A stretch of 64,000 bases of DNA from Prevotellaceae bacterium (GTDB lineage Bacteria; Bacteroidota; Bacteroidia; Bacteroidales; Paludibacteraceae): contig JAISYF010000082.1 of assembly GCA_031270065.1 (NCBI GenBank), positions 37,126 through 101,125 of the forward strand. The letters are read 5' to 3'. A program made the position numbers and the translations under genes. Below the pieces are notes generated by a model that had not been told where the DNA came from, ran no database searches, and saw only the letters and a program-made list of their open reading frames with translations. Each line of letters begins with the position of its first letter. Within the stretch, counting starts at the first letter, position 1. Below are positions 8,079-17,328 of the stretch, one piece after another.

Positions 8079-9617
8079 ATGACTGAAATTCAACTGATTC
8101 TCTCGCCCGAACAGGCTGCCGATGCTGATTTTATAAAGCAAAAATCGGCAACGGTTTTAAATGTGCCTGCAAACGACATTTCACACGTTCAAATTATAAA
8201 AAAATCGATTGATGCGCGCGGGCGTTATCCTCTTGTGTTGCTGAAAGTCGGTGTTTTTGTGGGCGAAATTCCGCAATACAAATACGAAAATTTGTTTCAA
8301 TATAATAATGTATCGGGCAAAGAGCAGGTTGTGATTGTGGGCGGCGGTCCTGCGGGGCTCTTTGCTGCGCTGCGGTTGATAGAACGCGGCTTTTGTCCGC
8401 TGATTTTGGAGCGCGGTAAAGACATTCACGAGAGGAAAAAAGATATTGCACAACTCAATAGAAATCAGGCACTTAACGAGGATTCCAACTACTGTTTCGG
8501 CGAGGGAGGCGCAGGCGCGTTTTCTGACGGCAAACTTTTTTCCCGCTCAAAAAAGCGCGGAAATATGCAGCGAATTTTAGAAATTTTTCACTGTCACGGC
8601 GCGCAAGACGAGATTTTGTACGAGACGCACCCGCATATCGGCACTGACAAACTGCCGCAAGTGGTGGAAAACATTCGCAAAACCATTACCGATTGTGGAG
8701 GACAAGTAATTTTTAACGCAAAAGTAGTTGATTTGCTGCTCAATAATGCAAAAATTGAGGGCGTAAAAACCGCTGACGGACAAATTTTTAAGGCGAAATC
8801 TGTAATTCTCGCCACAGGACATTCCGCTCGAGATATTTATGAACTGCTTGATAATAAAGGGATTACATTGCAGGAAAAGGGGTTTGCTGTCGGCGTGCGC
8901 GTGGAACACCCGCAGGAGTTGATAGATGAAATTCAATATTCGCACCATAAAAACAGATTTTTGCCCGCAGCATCGTATAACCTTGTAAATCAGGTAGATG
9001 AACGCGGCGTGTATTCGTTTTGTATGTGTCCGGGCGGAATAATTGTGCCGTCTGCAACGCATCAAAAGCAGATTGTGGTTAATGGAATGTCGTCTTCAAA
9101 ACGCAATTCTCCGTTTGCAAATTCGGGTATCGTGGTGGAAATTCAACATGAGGATTTGGCTGATTATCAACGTTTTGGCACACTTGCAGGGCTGCATTTT
9201 CAGCAATATTTAGAAAATCTTGCGTTTGTAAATAACGGCGGAAAATTCCAGACCGCTCCCGCGCAGCGTTTAACCGATTTTGTGAGGAACAAACTTTCCA
9301 CCGATTTGCCCGAATGTTCCTATTTGCCGCAAATTATCTCGTCTCCGCTGCATTTTTGGCTGCCGAAAATGGTCGGAAAACGCTTACAACGCAGCTTTCA
9401 ACTTTTCGACAAGCGAATGAAAGGATTTGTTACCAACGAGGCGGTAATGCTCGGCGTAGAAACGCGCACCTCGTCGCCAATCCGCATAATCCGCGACAAC
9501 GAAACTCTGCAACACCCTCAAATTCAAGGACTTTACCCTTGCGGTGAAGGCGCAGGATACTCAGGCGGCATTACCTCGTCTGCAATTGACGGTGAAAGAG
9601 CGGCGGAAATGATTTAG
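8079..9617 (+). CDS. FAD-dependent oxidoreductase (COG2509-type)
   Basis: About 512 residues from the ATG at 8079. The upstream in-frame extension runs through the hairpin and is unlikely to be translated. An N-terminal domain of about 80 residues precedes a classic FAD-binding Rossmann motif (VVIVGGGPAGL). A conserved GEGGAGAFSDGKL stretch and a C-terminal GEGAGYSGG flavin contact are visible. These are the marks of the uncharacterised flavoprotein dehydrogenase family found across Bacteroidetes; the substrate is unknown. It is probably cytoplasmic, since no signal peptide is seen. Confidence 0.85.
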   Translation: MTEIQLILSPEQAADADFIKQKSATVLNVPANDISHVQIIKKSIDARGRYPLVLLKVGVFVGEIPQYKYENLFQYNNVSGKEQVVIVGGGPAGLFAALRLIERGFCPLILERGKDIHERKKDIAQLNRNQALNEDSNYCFGEGGAGAFSDGKLFSRSKKRGNMQRILEIFHCHGAQDEILYETHPHIGTDKLPQVVENIRKTITDCGGQVIFNAKVVDLLLNNAKIEGVKTADGQIFKAKSVILATGHSARDIYELLDNKGITLQEKGFAVGVRVEHPQELIDEIQYSHHKNRFLPAASYNLVNQVDERGVYSFCMCPGGIIVPSATHQKQIVVNGMSSSKRNSPFANSGIVVEIQHEDLADYQRFGTLAGLHFQQYLENLAFVNNGGKFQTAPAQRLTDFVRNKLSTDLPECSYLPQIISSPLHFWLPKMVGKRLQRSFQLFDKRMKGFVTNEAVMLGVETRTSSPIRIIRDNETLQHPQIQGLYPCGEGAGYSGGITSSAIDGERAAEMI

Positions 9618-9644
9618 ATTTTAACTAAAAAATAAAAAAAAAAT

Positions 9645-10646
9645 ATGAATTTTAATCTGAAAATATTATTAGCCATATCTATTTTTGCTGCATTTTTTTC
9701 TTGCAAAAAAATAGAAAAAACGGCTGTGAGCGGTGGAAAAATTGTTTATAAGAGCGAAAATTTGCCGCTGAAAAATGCTCGTTGCGAAAATTTTGGAGCA
9801 GAACAGGAGAGCGGCTTAAAAACTCTGCACCTGTTTTTTCACTCCTCAACAATCACAATGAATGAAGATGAAACCAAAGGCACAGGAACAATTCTTGCAC
9901 TCGAAATAATCTCATTATCAGATACTTTGCAAAATTCGGTTTATCAAATTTCAGAAAATTTTGAAGACAAAACCATTTCCAAAGAGAATTCCTACCTAAC
10001 CATTATTTCCAAAGAAGACACCATAACTATCAGTCTTTCAGACGGTTACTTTAATATTGAAAATGATAATGAATTGAGCAAAAAATTCAGTTTTCATTTT
10101 ATTTCCGAAAATGGCGACTCTATTTCCGGTAATTTTCGCGGCGCGGTATCATACAATTTGCTTTATGATATGCCGCAAGTGGCTGTTTTTCAGATTGATA
10201 CGGTAAATTATGCAATCCAAAAAGGCAATATGTTTCGTTGGGGAAAAATTCTTGACAAAAATCTTTTTTACTACGAAATTTTGTTTTATTCCACAAATTT
10301 GCGCCGAACAGACGCAGGCAAAATCAAGAGCGGCTTTGAACTTGTGCTTGGAATGCACTCATTATCAAGTGATTATCCACAAAACGGCGTTTATCTTGTT
10401 TCCCGCACCTACGAAAACAACACTTTACTTGGCGGCGAAAAAATCGGAAATGCAAACTGGGGCACACTCTGGAATTTTTACACAAATGGCTCTGCCTCAA
10501 AGCGAAGCATTGTTGTTTCGGGCGATGTGAATTTTGAACGCGATGGCGATAATTTTAAAATCTCGCTCAACCTTAAAGATATGGAAAATAACACAATAAC
10601 AGGCGAGTATGACGGCGAACTGAAAATTACAGATTACGATTTGTGA
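9645..10646 (+). CDS. Lipoprotein with two similar beta-rich repeats, function unknown
   Basis: A 333-residue protein with a lipoprotein signal (AAFFSC, Cys at 20). Two parts of the mature chain look alike. Around residues 90-165 it reads SLSDTLQNSVYQISENFED, and around 235-330 SSDYPQNGVYLVSRTYEN, each followed by a beta-rich stretch and a G-x-Y/F end. This suggests an internal duplication. I do not recognise the family. It lies 27 nt after the oxidoreductase gene and may be cotranscribed with it. Confidence 0.7.
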   Translation: MNFNLKILLAISIFAAFFSCKKIEKTAVSGGKIVYKSENLPLKNARCENFGAEQESGLKTLHLFFHSSTITMNEDETKGTGTILALEIISLSDTLQNSVYQISENFEDKTISKENSYLTIISKEDTITISLSDGYFNIENDNELSKKFSFHFISENGDSISGNFRGAVSYNLLYDMPQVAVFQIDTVNYAIQKGNMFRWGKILDKNLFYYEILFYSTNLRRTDAGKIKSGFELVLGMHSLSSDYPQNGVYLVSRTYENNTLLGGEKIGNANWGTLWNFYTNGSASKRSIVVSGDVNFERDGDNFKISLNLKDMENNTITGEYDGELKITDYDL

Positions 10647-10654
10647 ACAGATAA

Positions 10655-10791
10655 GGCTGTTTCAAAAGTGTTTTTATCTCACACAAAGTTCTCAAAGAGT
10701 TTTACGCAGAAAACGCAAAGCATTGATAATCAATATCAAAAACTTTGCGCTCTTTGTGTTTTTGCGTGAAAATGGAACTTTTGATACAGCC
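10655..10791. repeat. 137-bp palindromic MITE-like element
   Basis: Terminal arms GGCTGTTTCAAAAGT (10655-10669) and its near-perfect inverted copy (10777-10791, 14/15). Inside lies a second inverted pair built from CACAAAG/CTTTGTG and CGCAAAG/CTTTGCG. No ORF. Related CACAAAG/CTTTGTG sequence occurs at 49938-50010. Confidence 0.65.
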
Positions 10792-10831
10792 CCATAATTT
10801 TAAACCAATCACAAATTATAATTCTTAATTC

Positions 10832-12352
10832 TTACTGATGTTGTTCGCGCAGCAAATCATTAACCGTTTTCACAGGATTGAAAGTTGCAATCGGCACTTC
10901 CACAAAAACTGTATTCCAATCCGACATTGCGCCGTTCCAAAGCCCGGGCAGTTCGAGGGCTTTGAGTTCTTTGCCGTTTTTCGATTTTGAGGAAATAAAA
11001 CAAGCGTTATTATCCACATAATCAAGCAGTTGAAATTTTTCGCCTTTGTAATTTTTCAATCCACAAACCAAATCCACAGGGTTGAAATGTGTTGCTTTTT
11101 CCATCAAATCACACTGACTTTTTTCTGCGATATTTATCTGCGAACTTTCCAAAATTTGCGGCGAAATTGTGCCGTCAGCATTGAAAACCAAGTAGGGACC
11201 GCCGCCCGGCTCACCCTCATTTTTTACCATTCCGCAAACGCGGATTGGACGGTTAAGTTTTTTTTGCAGATAAACGATTAATTCACAGCGGTTTAACCCT
11301 GAAATATGTGGATTAAAATTATTTAACCTGCTTTCGCAAAATTTAGTAATAATTTGCAATTTTGCATCGGAAATTTTCTCATTTTCCAACTCTTGCAAAT
11401 AACCAAAAGCCTGCTGCTGCAAAGCAACAAGCACTCCTGCAATCAATTTTTTGTACTCCACAGTCGGCTCTTTAAGCCTGTCAGGCACAACATTGTCAAT
11501 GTTTTTCACAAAAACGATGTCGGCATCTAAATCGTTCAAATTTTCAATCAATGCGCCGTGTCCGCCCGGTCGAAAAACAATACTGCCGTCTTCTTCTCTA
11601 AACGGCTCATTATCAGTGGTTACAGCGATTGTATCGGTACTTTTTTTCTGTTCAGAAAACGAAATTTCAAACCTTACGCCGAATTTTTTTTCGTATTTCT
11701 TAATATTTTCAAAAAAATGTTTTTCAAATAAGTTTTTATGTTCTGGCGACACTGTAAAATGCAGACACACAACATTTTGACCGCCTTTTGCATACAAAAC
11801 TCCCTCAACTAAATGTTCGAGGAAAGAGGTGCGTTTTTCGTCTTGATAAGAGTGAAAAAGCAAAAGTCCTTTCGGCAAATTTCCATAATTCAATCCGTTT
11901 TCCAAAAGGATTTTTAAAACTCGCCTGTATTCGCCAAATTCAAGCAGTTGGTCAAGGGCGCAACCCGCTTTTTCAAGGCATTCCCAATCCCATTTTTCAT
12001 AAAAAGCAAACTTTTCTTTTTCTGTGAAAAACTTTGTAATAAACTCATTATCAGGAGTTTGACTGTTATTGTTTAAAAATTCAAACAAATCTTTAAACAT
12101 TCGACTTGCCGCGCCTGATGCGGGAACAAATTTGAGAATTTTGCCCTTGTTTTTGGTTAAATATTCCTCCCAAACGGCAATATTGCGCTCTTTTTCCTCG
12201 TAGGAAAAGCGCGTAATTCCACTGCCGACTTCCGCCGCTTTTTCGATTTTTAAAAACGGAAATCCATTGCGGAAACCCTCTAACTGCCGCTCCGCTACCT
12301 GCGCCGATATTCCTTTTGCGCTCAACTGTGCTAAATCTTTTTTTGAAAACAT
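10832..12352 (-). CDS. DUF4301-family protein
   Basis: A 506-residue cytoplasmic protein that I recognise as the Bacteroidetes DUF4301 family. Its N-terminal half has the block VPASGAASRMFKDL, and later ENLNDLDADIVFVKNIDNV, resembling sugar-nucleotide transferase folds. The biochemical role is not established to my knowledge. A 39-codon ORF ends 5 nt upstream, and a minus-strand TATCTTTG box lies at 12539-12546, so the two may form a small operon. Confidence 0.8.
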   Translation of the reverse strand: MFSKKDLAQLSAKGISAQVAERQLEGFRNGFPFLKIEKAAEVGSGITRFSYEEKERNIAVWEEYLTKNKGKILKFVPASGAASRMFKDLFEFLNNNSQTPDNEFITKFFTEKEKFAFYEKWDWECLEKAGCALDQLLEFGEYRRVLKILLENGLNYGNLPKGLLLFHSYQDEKRTSFLEHLVEGVLYAKGGQNVVCLHFTVSPEHKNLFEKHFFENIKKYEKKFGVRFEISFSEQKKSTDTIAVTTDNEPFREEDGSIVFRPGGHGALIENLNDLDADIVFVKNIDNVVPDRLKEPTVEYKKLIAGVLVALQQQAFGYLQELENEKISDAKLQIITKFCESRLNNFNPHISGLNRCELIVYLQKKLNRPIRVCGMVKNEGEPGGGPYLVFNADGTISPQILESSQINIAEKSQCDLMEKATHFNPVDLVCGLKNYKGEKFQLLDYVDNNACFISSKSKNGKELKALELPGLWNGAMSDWNTVFVEVPIATFNPVKTVNDLLREQHQ

Positions 12353-12357
12353 TTTTT

Positions 12358-12477
12358 CTATGATTTAAGGTTTTTGTTTTTTACTTTATTACTCCAATGC
12401 AACATTTGTTTATCAAAATCAGACAAAAATAATTTGTCCTGAATTTGACGGTACATTTCATTAAAATTAAAATTCAT
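12358..12477 (-). CDS. Small ORF (39 aa) upstream of DUF4301
   Basis: ATG at 12477-12475 and TAG at 12360-12358 encode 39 residues starting MNFNFNEMYRQIQDK. It ends 5 nt before the DUF4301 start and begins about 62 nt after a TATCTTTG box on the same strand. Spacing and codon use (Lys/Asn-rich, no stops) fit a real short gene, but I know no homologue. It could also be a leader peptide or a leftover N-terminus. Confidence 0.4.
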   Translation of the reverse strand: MNFNFNEMYRQIQDKLFLSDFDKQMLHWSNKVKNKNLKS

Positions 12478-12538
12478 TTATTACCAGAGTACAGTATAAA
12501 AATATATTTTTTCATAAATTTTATATTTTTTCAGAGTG

Positions 12539-12546
12539 CAAAGATA
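12539..12546 (-). promoter_or_regulatory. -7 box for the DUF4301 operon
   Basis: CAAAGATA on the plus strand is TATCTTTG on the minus strand, upstream of the small ORF and DUF4301. Confidence 0.5.
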
Positions 12547-12680
12547 GTTATTTCTTTTGATAAATTGAAAAAAAAATAAAAAATTTGTTTCACAAAAGCG
12601 CGAATTTTGTTTATACCCTAATTTCGATGCAAGTTTCTATCATTGTATTCCCTAAATTGACACTGTAGTTTTTTTTAAAC

Positions 12681-12875
12681 TTTCCCTTATAAATTTATGA
12701 TAATCCGCAAAGCGACCTATAATTTAATTTGAGAATTTGAATATTTGAATATTTTGGGATTTTAATTTCAAATTCTCAAATTGAATTTTGAATTTTGAAT
12801 TTTCAAATCCTCAAATTTTCAAATTTTCAAATTAATTATTATTTGTGTATAATTGAAAATTTTATGCTATCTTTG
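12681..12875 (+). mobile_element. Composite promoter cassette, full copy 1
   Basis: Three parts in order: a 40-bp left end (12681-12720), an A/T repeat block (about 12721-12832), and a 34-bp promoter sequence (12842-12875). The same three parts, in the same order relative to the gene strand, occur inverted at 21726-22055. The two left ends match at 39 of 40 positions. The element carries no ORF. It sits at the broken 5' edge of the spc operon fragment. Confidence 0.65.
12842..12875 (+). promoter_or_regulatory. 34-bp repeated promoter, copy 1
   Basis: Begins TTTGTGTATAATTG and ends ATGCTATCTTTG. TATCTTTG is a -7 box and the initial TTTG a plausible -33 box. It precedes a second promoter (12937-12944) and the ribosomal genes. 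Confidence 0.7.
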
Positions 12876-12936
12876 GGAGTTGAATTTAACGTAAAAAAAA
12901 TATATAAAAAATATTGCACAATCCAAAAATTATCTG

Positions 12937-12944
12937 TACCTTTG
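12937..12944 (+). promoter_or_regulatory. -7 box for the rpsH-secY operon
   Basis: TACCTTTG followed by GCAGCC, with ATTG at 12913-12916 (20-nt spacing). The message would have a leader of about 190 nt before rpsH, long enough for ribosomal-protein autoregulation. The leader is A/T-rich and I cannot identify a known structure in it. Confidence 0.6.
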
Positions 12945-13140
12945 CAGCCGTTTTTTGAGGAATTGTGCATAAAAAGTTTTTTTTTGTTGTAACTATTTGT
13001 AAATCAAACAATTAAATATTACTCAAAAAACGCAAAAAAATGAATTATTTTAATTAATAATTTATAATTCATAATTAAAAAAAATTGGTATTAACTAAAT
13101 ATTGTCCTGTGAAAAATCGGGATTAATTAAAATTAATTTT

Positions 13141-13536
13141 ATGACAGACCCTATTGCAGATTATTTAACAAGAGTAAGGAATGCAATCAGCGCAAAACAC
13201 CGCGTTGTGGAAATTCCCGCCTCCAACCTCAAAAAAGAAATTACTAAAGTTCTTTTTGAGAAGGGCTACATCTTGAATTACAAATTCATTGATGAAGGAC
13301 CCCAGGGCAGCATCAAGATTGCCTTGAAATACGACCCCATTAACAAAGTTAATGCGATAAAGAAAATTATCAGAGTTTCGACTCCGGGTTTGCGCAGATA
13401 CGTTGGCTACAAAGATATGCCCCGCGTACTGAATGGTTTAGGTATTGCCGTTCTTTCAACTTCAAAAGGCGTGATGACCGACAAAGAGGCTCGCGTTCAG
13501 ATGGTTGGCGGCGAAGTTTTATGTTACATTTATTAA
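13141..13536 (+). CDS. rpsH: 30S ribosomal protein S8
   Basis: 131 residues from MTDPIADYLTR, the usual S8 N-terminus; the longer reading frame upstream is not conserved. S8 binds 16S rRNA early in small-subunit assembly and in many bacteria represses the spc operon. The C-terminus (GLGIAVLSTSKGVMT then GGEVLCYIY) is typical. It is normally preceded by rplE and rpsN; neither is present, and a promoter cassette lies upstream instead. Confidence 0.96.
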   Translation: MTDPIADYLTRVRNAISAKHRVVEIPASNLKKEITKVLFEKGYILNYKFIDEGPQGSIKIALKYDPINKVNAIKKIIRVSTPGLRRYVGYKDMPRVLNGLGIAVLSTSKGVMTDKEARVQMVGGEVLCYIY

Positions 13537-13554
13537 AATAAGGAGGAAAGTATT

Positions 13555-14106
13555 ATGTCAAGAATTGGGAAATTACCTATAAACATTCCTTCGGGTGTAA
13601 CAGTAAGCGTTGAAAACAACCTCGTAACTGTAAAAGGCGCGAAGGGCGAACTTCAACAGAAATTAGCAGACAACCTTACAGTAAAGGTTGAAAACGGCGT
13701 TTTTACAATAGAACGCCCTGACGACACGCCAACCAACCGCGCAATGCACGGACTTTACCGCGCTTTGGTGCAAAATATGGTTACAGGCGTTAGCGAGGGT
13801 TATACAAAAATTCTCGAACTTGTGGGCGTTGGTTACCGCGCCTCGAATGACGGACAAGTGCTTGAACTTTCTCTCGGCTACACTCACAACATCTTTTTGC
13901 AGTTGCCCAAAGAAGTTCAGGTGCAGACAAAGAGCGAGCGCAACCAAAATCCTATTATCATTCTCGAAAGCGCAGACAAGCAACTTATAGGACAAGTATG
14001 CGCAAAAATTCGTTCTTTCCGCAAACCTGAGCCGTACAAAGGTAAGGGTGTAAGATTTAAAGGCGAAATTGTACGCAAAAAAGCAGGTAAAACAGCAGGT
14101 AAATAA
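13555..14106 (+). CDS. rplF: 50S ribosomal protein L6
   Basis: 183 residues beginning MSRIGKLPI, with the two tandem L6 folds and the C-terminal EPYKGKGVRF signature that touches 23S rRNA near the factor-binding site. A strong Shine-Dalgarno sequence (AGGAGG) precedes the start, which is notable because Bacteroidetes genes usually lack one. It lies 18 nt after rpsH. Confidence 0.97.
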   Translation: MSRIGKLPINIPSGVTVSVENNLVTVKGAKGELQQKLADNLTVKVENGVFTIERPDDTPTNRAMHGLYRALVQNMVTGVSEGYTKILELVGVGYRASNDGQVLELSLGYTHNIFLQLPKEVQVQTKSERNQNPIIILESADKQLIGQVCAKIRSFRKPEPYKGKGVRFKGEIVRKKAGKTAGK

Positions 14107-14127
14107 TTAAAAAAAAAGTAGAAAATT

Positions 14128-14472
14128 ATGATAGGAAAAAAAGAAAGACGCGCAAAAATTAAAGCGCATATTCGCAGCAGAATATCAGGTACAGCAGAAA
14201 AACCTCGTTTGACGGTTTTTCGCAGCAACTCGCAAATCTATGCTCAAATCATAGACGATGTTGCAGGAACAACTTTGGCATCTGCCTCTTCTTTGGTAAT
14301 CAAAGATAAGATTACTAAAAAGGAACAGGCTGCAAAAGTTGGCGAGTTCATAGCCAAGTCGGCTCAAGAGGCTGGCGTTCAGGCGGTAGTTTTCGACCGT
14401 AACGGTTATTTGTATCACGGCAGAGTTAAGGAATTAGCCGAAGCCGCTCGTAAAAACGGTTTAAATTTTTAA
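14128..14472 (+). CDS. rplR: 50S ribosomal protein L18
   Basis: 114 residues with a basic N-terminus and the C-terminal [16 protein letters not shown] block typical of L18, which carries 5S rRNA into the large subunit. It lies between rplF and rpsE as in the normal spc order. Confidence 0.96.
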   Translation: MIGKKERRAKIKAHIRSRISGTAEKPRLTVFRSNSQIYAQIIDDVAGTTLASASSLVIKDKITKKEQAAKVGEFIAKSAQEAGVQAVVFDRNGYLYHGRVKELAEAARKNGLNF

Positions 14473-14478
14473 AAAATT

Positions 14479-14997
14479 ATGGCAGAAATTAAAAACAGAT
14501 TAAAGATTGCAGGCGATATTGAACTGCAAGAAAGATTAGTTGCTGTAAATCGCGTTACAAAAGTTACCAAAGGAGGACGCGCATTCACTTTCGCCGCTAT
14601 CGTAGTGGTTGGAAATGGAAAGGGCGTTGTAGGTTGGGGACTCGGCAAAGCGGGCGAGGCAATCACAGCCATTCAAAAAGGTACTGACGCTGCAAGAAAA
14701 AATTTGATTAAAGTGCCTGTGTTTAAAGGAACTATTCCACACGAACAGTTGGCGCATTTCGGCGGCGCAAGAATTTACTTGCAGCCTGCATCTCACGGTA
14801 CGGGAGTAAAAGCAGGAGGTGCTATGCGTGCTGTGCTTGAAAGCGTAGGCATTACAGACGTTTTGGCTAAATCAAAAGGCAGTTCAAATCCGCACAATCT
14901 TGTAAAGGCTACTTTCCTTGCATTGAGCGAGTTGCGCGACCCATTGACAGTGGCTCAAAACCGCGGAGTTTCAGTTTCAAAAGTGTTCAACGGATAA
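14479..14997 (+). CDS. rpsE: 30S ribosomal protein S5
   Basis: 172 residues with the S5 double-stranded-RNA-binding fold ([14 protein letters not shown]) and the C-terminal domain ([16 protein letters not shown]). S5 contributes to decoding accuracy. It starts 6 nt after rplR. Downstream, an A/T repeat block separates it from rpmD, which is unusual inside a ribosomal operon. Confidence 0.96.
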   Translation: MAEIKNRLKIAGDIELQERLVAVNRVTKVTKGGRAFTFAAIVVVGNGKGVVGWGLGKAGEAITAIQKGTDAARKNLIKVPVFKGTIPHEQLAHFGGARIYLQPASHGTGVKAGGAMRAVLESVGITDVLAKSKGSSNPHNLVKATFLALSELRDPLTVAQNRGVSVSKVFNG

Positions 14998-14998
14998 G

Positions 14999-15078
14999 AA
15001 TTTGAAAATTTGAAAATTTGAAAATTTTGGCAAACACCTAATCTTCAAATATTCAAATTATCAAATCTTCAAATTAAA
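14999..15078. repeat. A/T-rich repeat block inside ribosomal operon
   Basis: Four TTTGAAAA-type units, a short spacer, then inverted TTCAAAT/ATCAAAT units: a potential hairpin between rpsE and rpmD. Confidence 0.7.
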
Positions 15079-15091
15079 AAAGGAGGATTAT

Positions 15092-15271
15092 ATGTCAAAA
15101 ATAAAAATTCAACAGGTAAAAAGTAGAATTAAATGTCCTGGTGTGCAAAAACGCACTCTTGACGCGCTTGGTTTGCATAAAATGCACCAAATTGTAGAAC
15201 ACGAAAATACGCCTAATATTTTGGGTATGGTAAAAACCGTTCATCATTTAGTAAAGGTAACTGAGGCGTAA
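15092..15271 (+). CDS. rpmD: 50S ribosomal protein L30
   Basis: A 59-residue protein: MSKIKIQQVKSRIKC at the N-terminus, then RTLDALGLHKM and NILGMVKTVHHLV. The L30 signature (single short ferredoxin-like fold) and the position between rpsE and rplO identify it. A strong AGGAGG precedes the ATG. Confidence 0.95.
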   Translation: MSKIKIQQVKSRIKCPGVQKRTLDALGLHKMHQIVEHENTPNILGMVKTVHHLVKVTEA

Positions 15272-15388
15272 AATTTTTAGTTAAAAAATTAAAAATTAAA
15301 AAAATTGTAAAATTAGAGAAATTCTCAACTTTTAGTTTTTAGTTTTTAACTAAAAAAATTATTAACTTAAAAAAAAATTAAAGTAAAA

Positions 15389-15841
15389 ATGAATTTAAGT
15401 AATATCAAACCCGCAGAAGGTTCTGTAAGAACGAACAAAAGACTTGGTCGCGGCACTGGCTCAGGCAAAGGCGGCACATCAACTCGCGGACACAAAGGTG
15501 CAAAATCACGCTCAGGTTATTCACGCAAAATCGGTTTTGAAGGCGGTCAAATGCCGCTGCAACGCCGTTTGCCGAAATTTGGTTTTAATCCAGTTTCAAG
15601 AGTGGAATACAAGGGCATCAACCTTTTTGCAATTCAACAACTTGCTGAAAATAAAAACCTTAGCGAAATCACAGTGCAAATTATGATTGACGCAGGTATT
15701 ATCAACAAAAAGCAACTTGTAAAAATTCTTGCAAAAGGGGAAATTAAAAACAAACTTTCTGTTGAGGCTCACGCATTTTCAAAAACTGCTCAGGTAGCGA
15801 TTGAAGCGGCAGGCGGTAGCGTAAAGGTTGTAAAAAAATAA
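15389..15841 (+). CDS. rplO: 50S ribosomal protein L15
   Basis: 150 residues with the glycine-rich N-terminus ([20 protein letters not shown]) and the central [17 protein letters not shown] motif that binds 23S rRNA. The order rpmD-rplO-secY is normal. A/T repeats separate it from secY. Confidence 0.97.
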   Translation: MNLSNIKPAEGSVRTNKRLGRGTGSGKGGTSTRGHKGAKSRSGYSRKIGFEGGQMPLQRRLPKFGFNPVSRVEYKGINLFAIQQLAENKNLSEITVQIMIDAGIINKKQLVKILAKGEIKNKLSVEAHAFSKTAQVAIEAAGGSVKVVKK

Positions 15842-15842
15842 A

Positions 15843-15936
15843 AAATTTGAAAATTTGAAAATTTGAAAATTCGGGCTATCCCAATCATCAAATATTCAAA
15901 TATTCAAATTATCAAATCATTCAAATTATCAAATCA
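15843..15936. repeat. A/T-rich repeat block between rplO and secY
   Basis: TTTGAAAA units followed by inverted CAAATATT/CAAATTAT units, ending just before the secY start codon. It could form a hairpin in the operon message and affect the secY level. Confidence 0.7.
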
Positions 15937-15944
15937 AAAAAAAT

Positions 15945-17300
15945 ATGAATATTTTTGAAAAATGGATTGATAAAATAAAAAACGGCACACTCGGCAATAT
16001 ATGGAAAATTGAGGACTTGCGCACGAAAATTGGAGTAACAATTTTGTTTATTCTAATCTATCGTTTCGGTTCGTTTATCGTACTTCCAGGCATTGACCCG
16101 AGTGCACTCGCCAACCTGAAAAATCAAACTTCGGGCGGTTTGCTCGCATTGCTTGATATGTTTTCGGGCGGCGCGTTTTCCAACGCATCAATATTTGCAT
16201 TGGGAATTATGCCGTACATCTCTGCCTCTATCGTAGTGCAGTTGCTCGGTATAGCAGTGCCGTATTTCCAAAAAATGCAGCGCGAAGGCGAAAGCGGACG
16301 CAGAAGGCTAAACCAAATTACGCGCTATCTTACAGTGGCGATTTTGCTTGTGCAAGGTCCCTCGTATCTGGTTAATCTCAAATACCAGTTGCAAGGTGCT
16401 GTACAAATGGACTTTTGGTTTAACATCTCTTCGACCATTATTCTTTGCGCAGGCTCAATGTTTGTAATGTGGCTCGGCGAAAGAATGACCGACAAAGGCA
16501 TCGGCAACGGTATCTCTATGCTTATTATGATTGGTATTATTGCACGTTTTCCAAGTGCAGTTACGCAGGAACTTGTCAATAAAACATCAGAAAACGGTAC
16601 GGGCGGTCTTGTAATGTTCCTTGTTGAAGTTGTGATTTTCCTTGTTGTAATCGGTTTCGCAATTTTGCTTGTGCAGGGAACTCGAAAAATTCCCGTACAA
16701 TATGCAAAGCGTGTTGTCGGCAACAAGCAATACGGCGGTGTGCGCCAATATTTGCCTCTCAAAGTTAATGCTGCGGGCGTTATGCCTATCATTTTTGCAC
16801 AAGCGATTATGATGGTGCCTGTGATGTTCGCTTTCGGCAGCGAAAGAGGTGCATTTATGAACGCAATAATTGATACAACAGGTTTCTGGCATAATTTTAT
16901 TCTTGCAATATTTATCATTGCTTTTACCTATTTTTACACCGCAATCACGTTTAATCCTACGCAAATGGCGGAGGAAATGAAACGTAACAACGGATTTATT
17001 CCTGGCGTAAAACCGGGCAAGCAAACAGCGGAATATATTGATACGATAATGTCGAGGGTTGTACTTCCCGGTTCAATTTTTCTGGCAATAATCGCAATTT
17101 TGCCCGCTATTGCAATGCTTTTCAATATAACGACAGGTTTTTCGCAATTTTTTGGCGGAACATCATTGTTGATTTTGGTAGGCGTTGTGCTTGACACCTT
17201 GCAACAAATCGAAAGCCATCTTTTGATGCGCCACTATGACGGCTTGCTCAAATCGGGCGGACGCATAAAAGGTCGCAGTGGTTCGATTGCAGCATATTAG
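15945..17300 (+). CDS. secY: Preprotein translocase subunit SecY
   Basis: 451 residues with ten predicted membrane helices. It forms the central channel of the SecYEG translocon. Conserved pieces: LPGIDPSAL near the N-terminus, GIGNGISMLI, and the cytoplasmic loop NGFIPGVKPGKQTAEYI. In Bacteroidetes secY is usually followed by map, infA, rpmJ and rpsM; here a terminator follows and the operon ends. Confidence 0.97.
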   Translation: MNIFEKWIDKIKNGTLGNIWKIEDLRTKIGVTILFILIYRFGSFIVLPGIDPSALANLKNQTSGGLLALLDMFSGGAFSNASIFALGIMPYISASIVVQLLGIAVPYFQKMQREGESGRRRLNQITRYLTVAILLVQGPSYLVNLKYQLQGAVQMDFWFNISSTIILCAGSMFVMWLGERMTDKGIGNGISMLIMIGIIARFPSAVTQELVNKTSENGTGGLVMFLVEVVIFLVVIGFAILLVQGTRKIPVQYAKRVVGNKQYGGVRQYLPLKVNAAGVMPIIFAQAIMMVPVMFAFGSERGAFMNAIIDTTGFWHNFILAIFIIAFTYFYTAITFNPTQMAEEMKRNNGFIPGVKPGKQTAEYIDTIMSRVVLPGSIFLAIIAILPAIAMLFNITTGFSQFFGGTSLLILVGVVLDTLQQIESHLLMRHYDGLLKSGGRIKGRSGSIAAY

Positions 17301-17328
17301 TTTTATAAAAAAAAAGTTTCATTAATAG

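Noticed and set aside
12795..12992. 65-codon frame upstream of rpsH
   Set aside because: It runs through the repeat block and both promoters; the protein is repeat-derived (FQILKFSNFQ).
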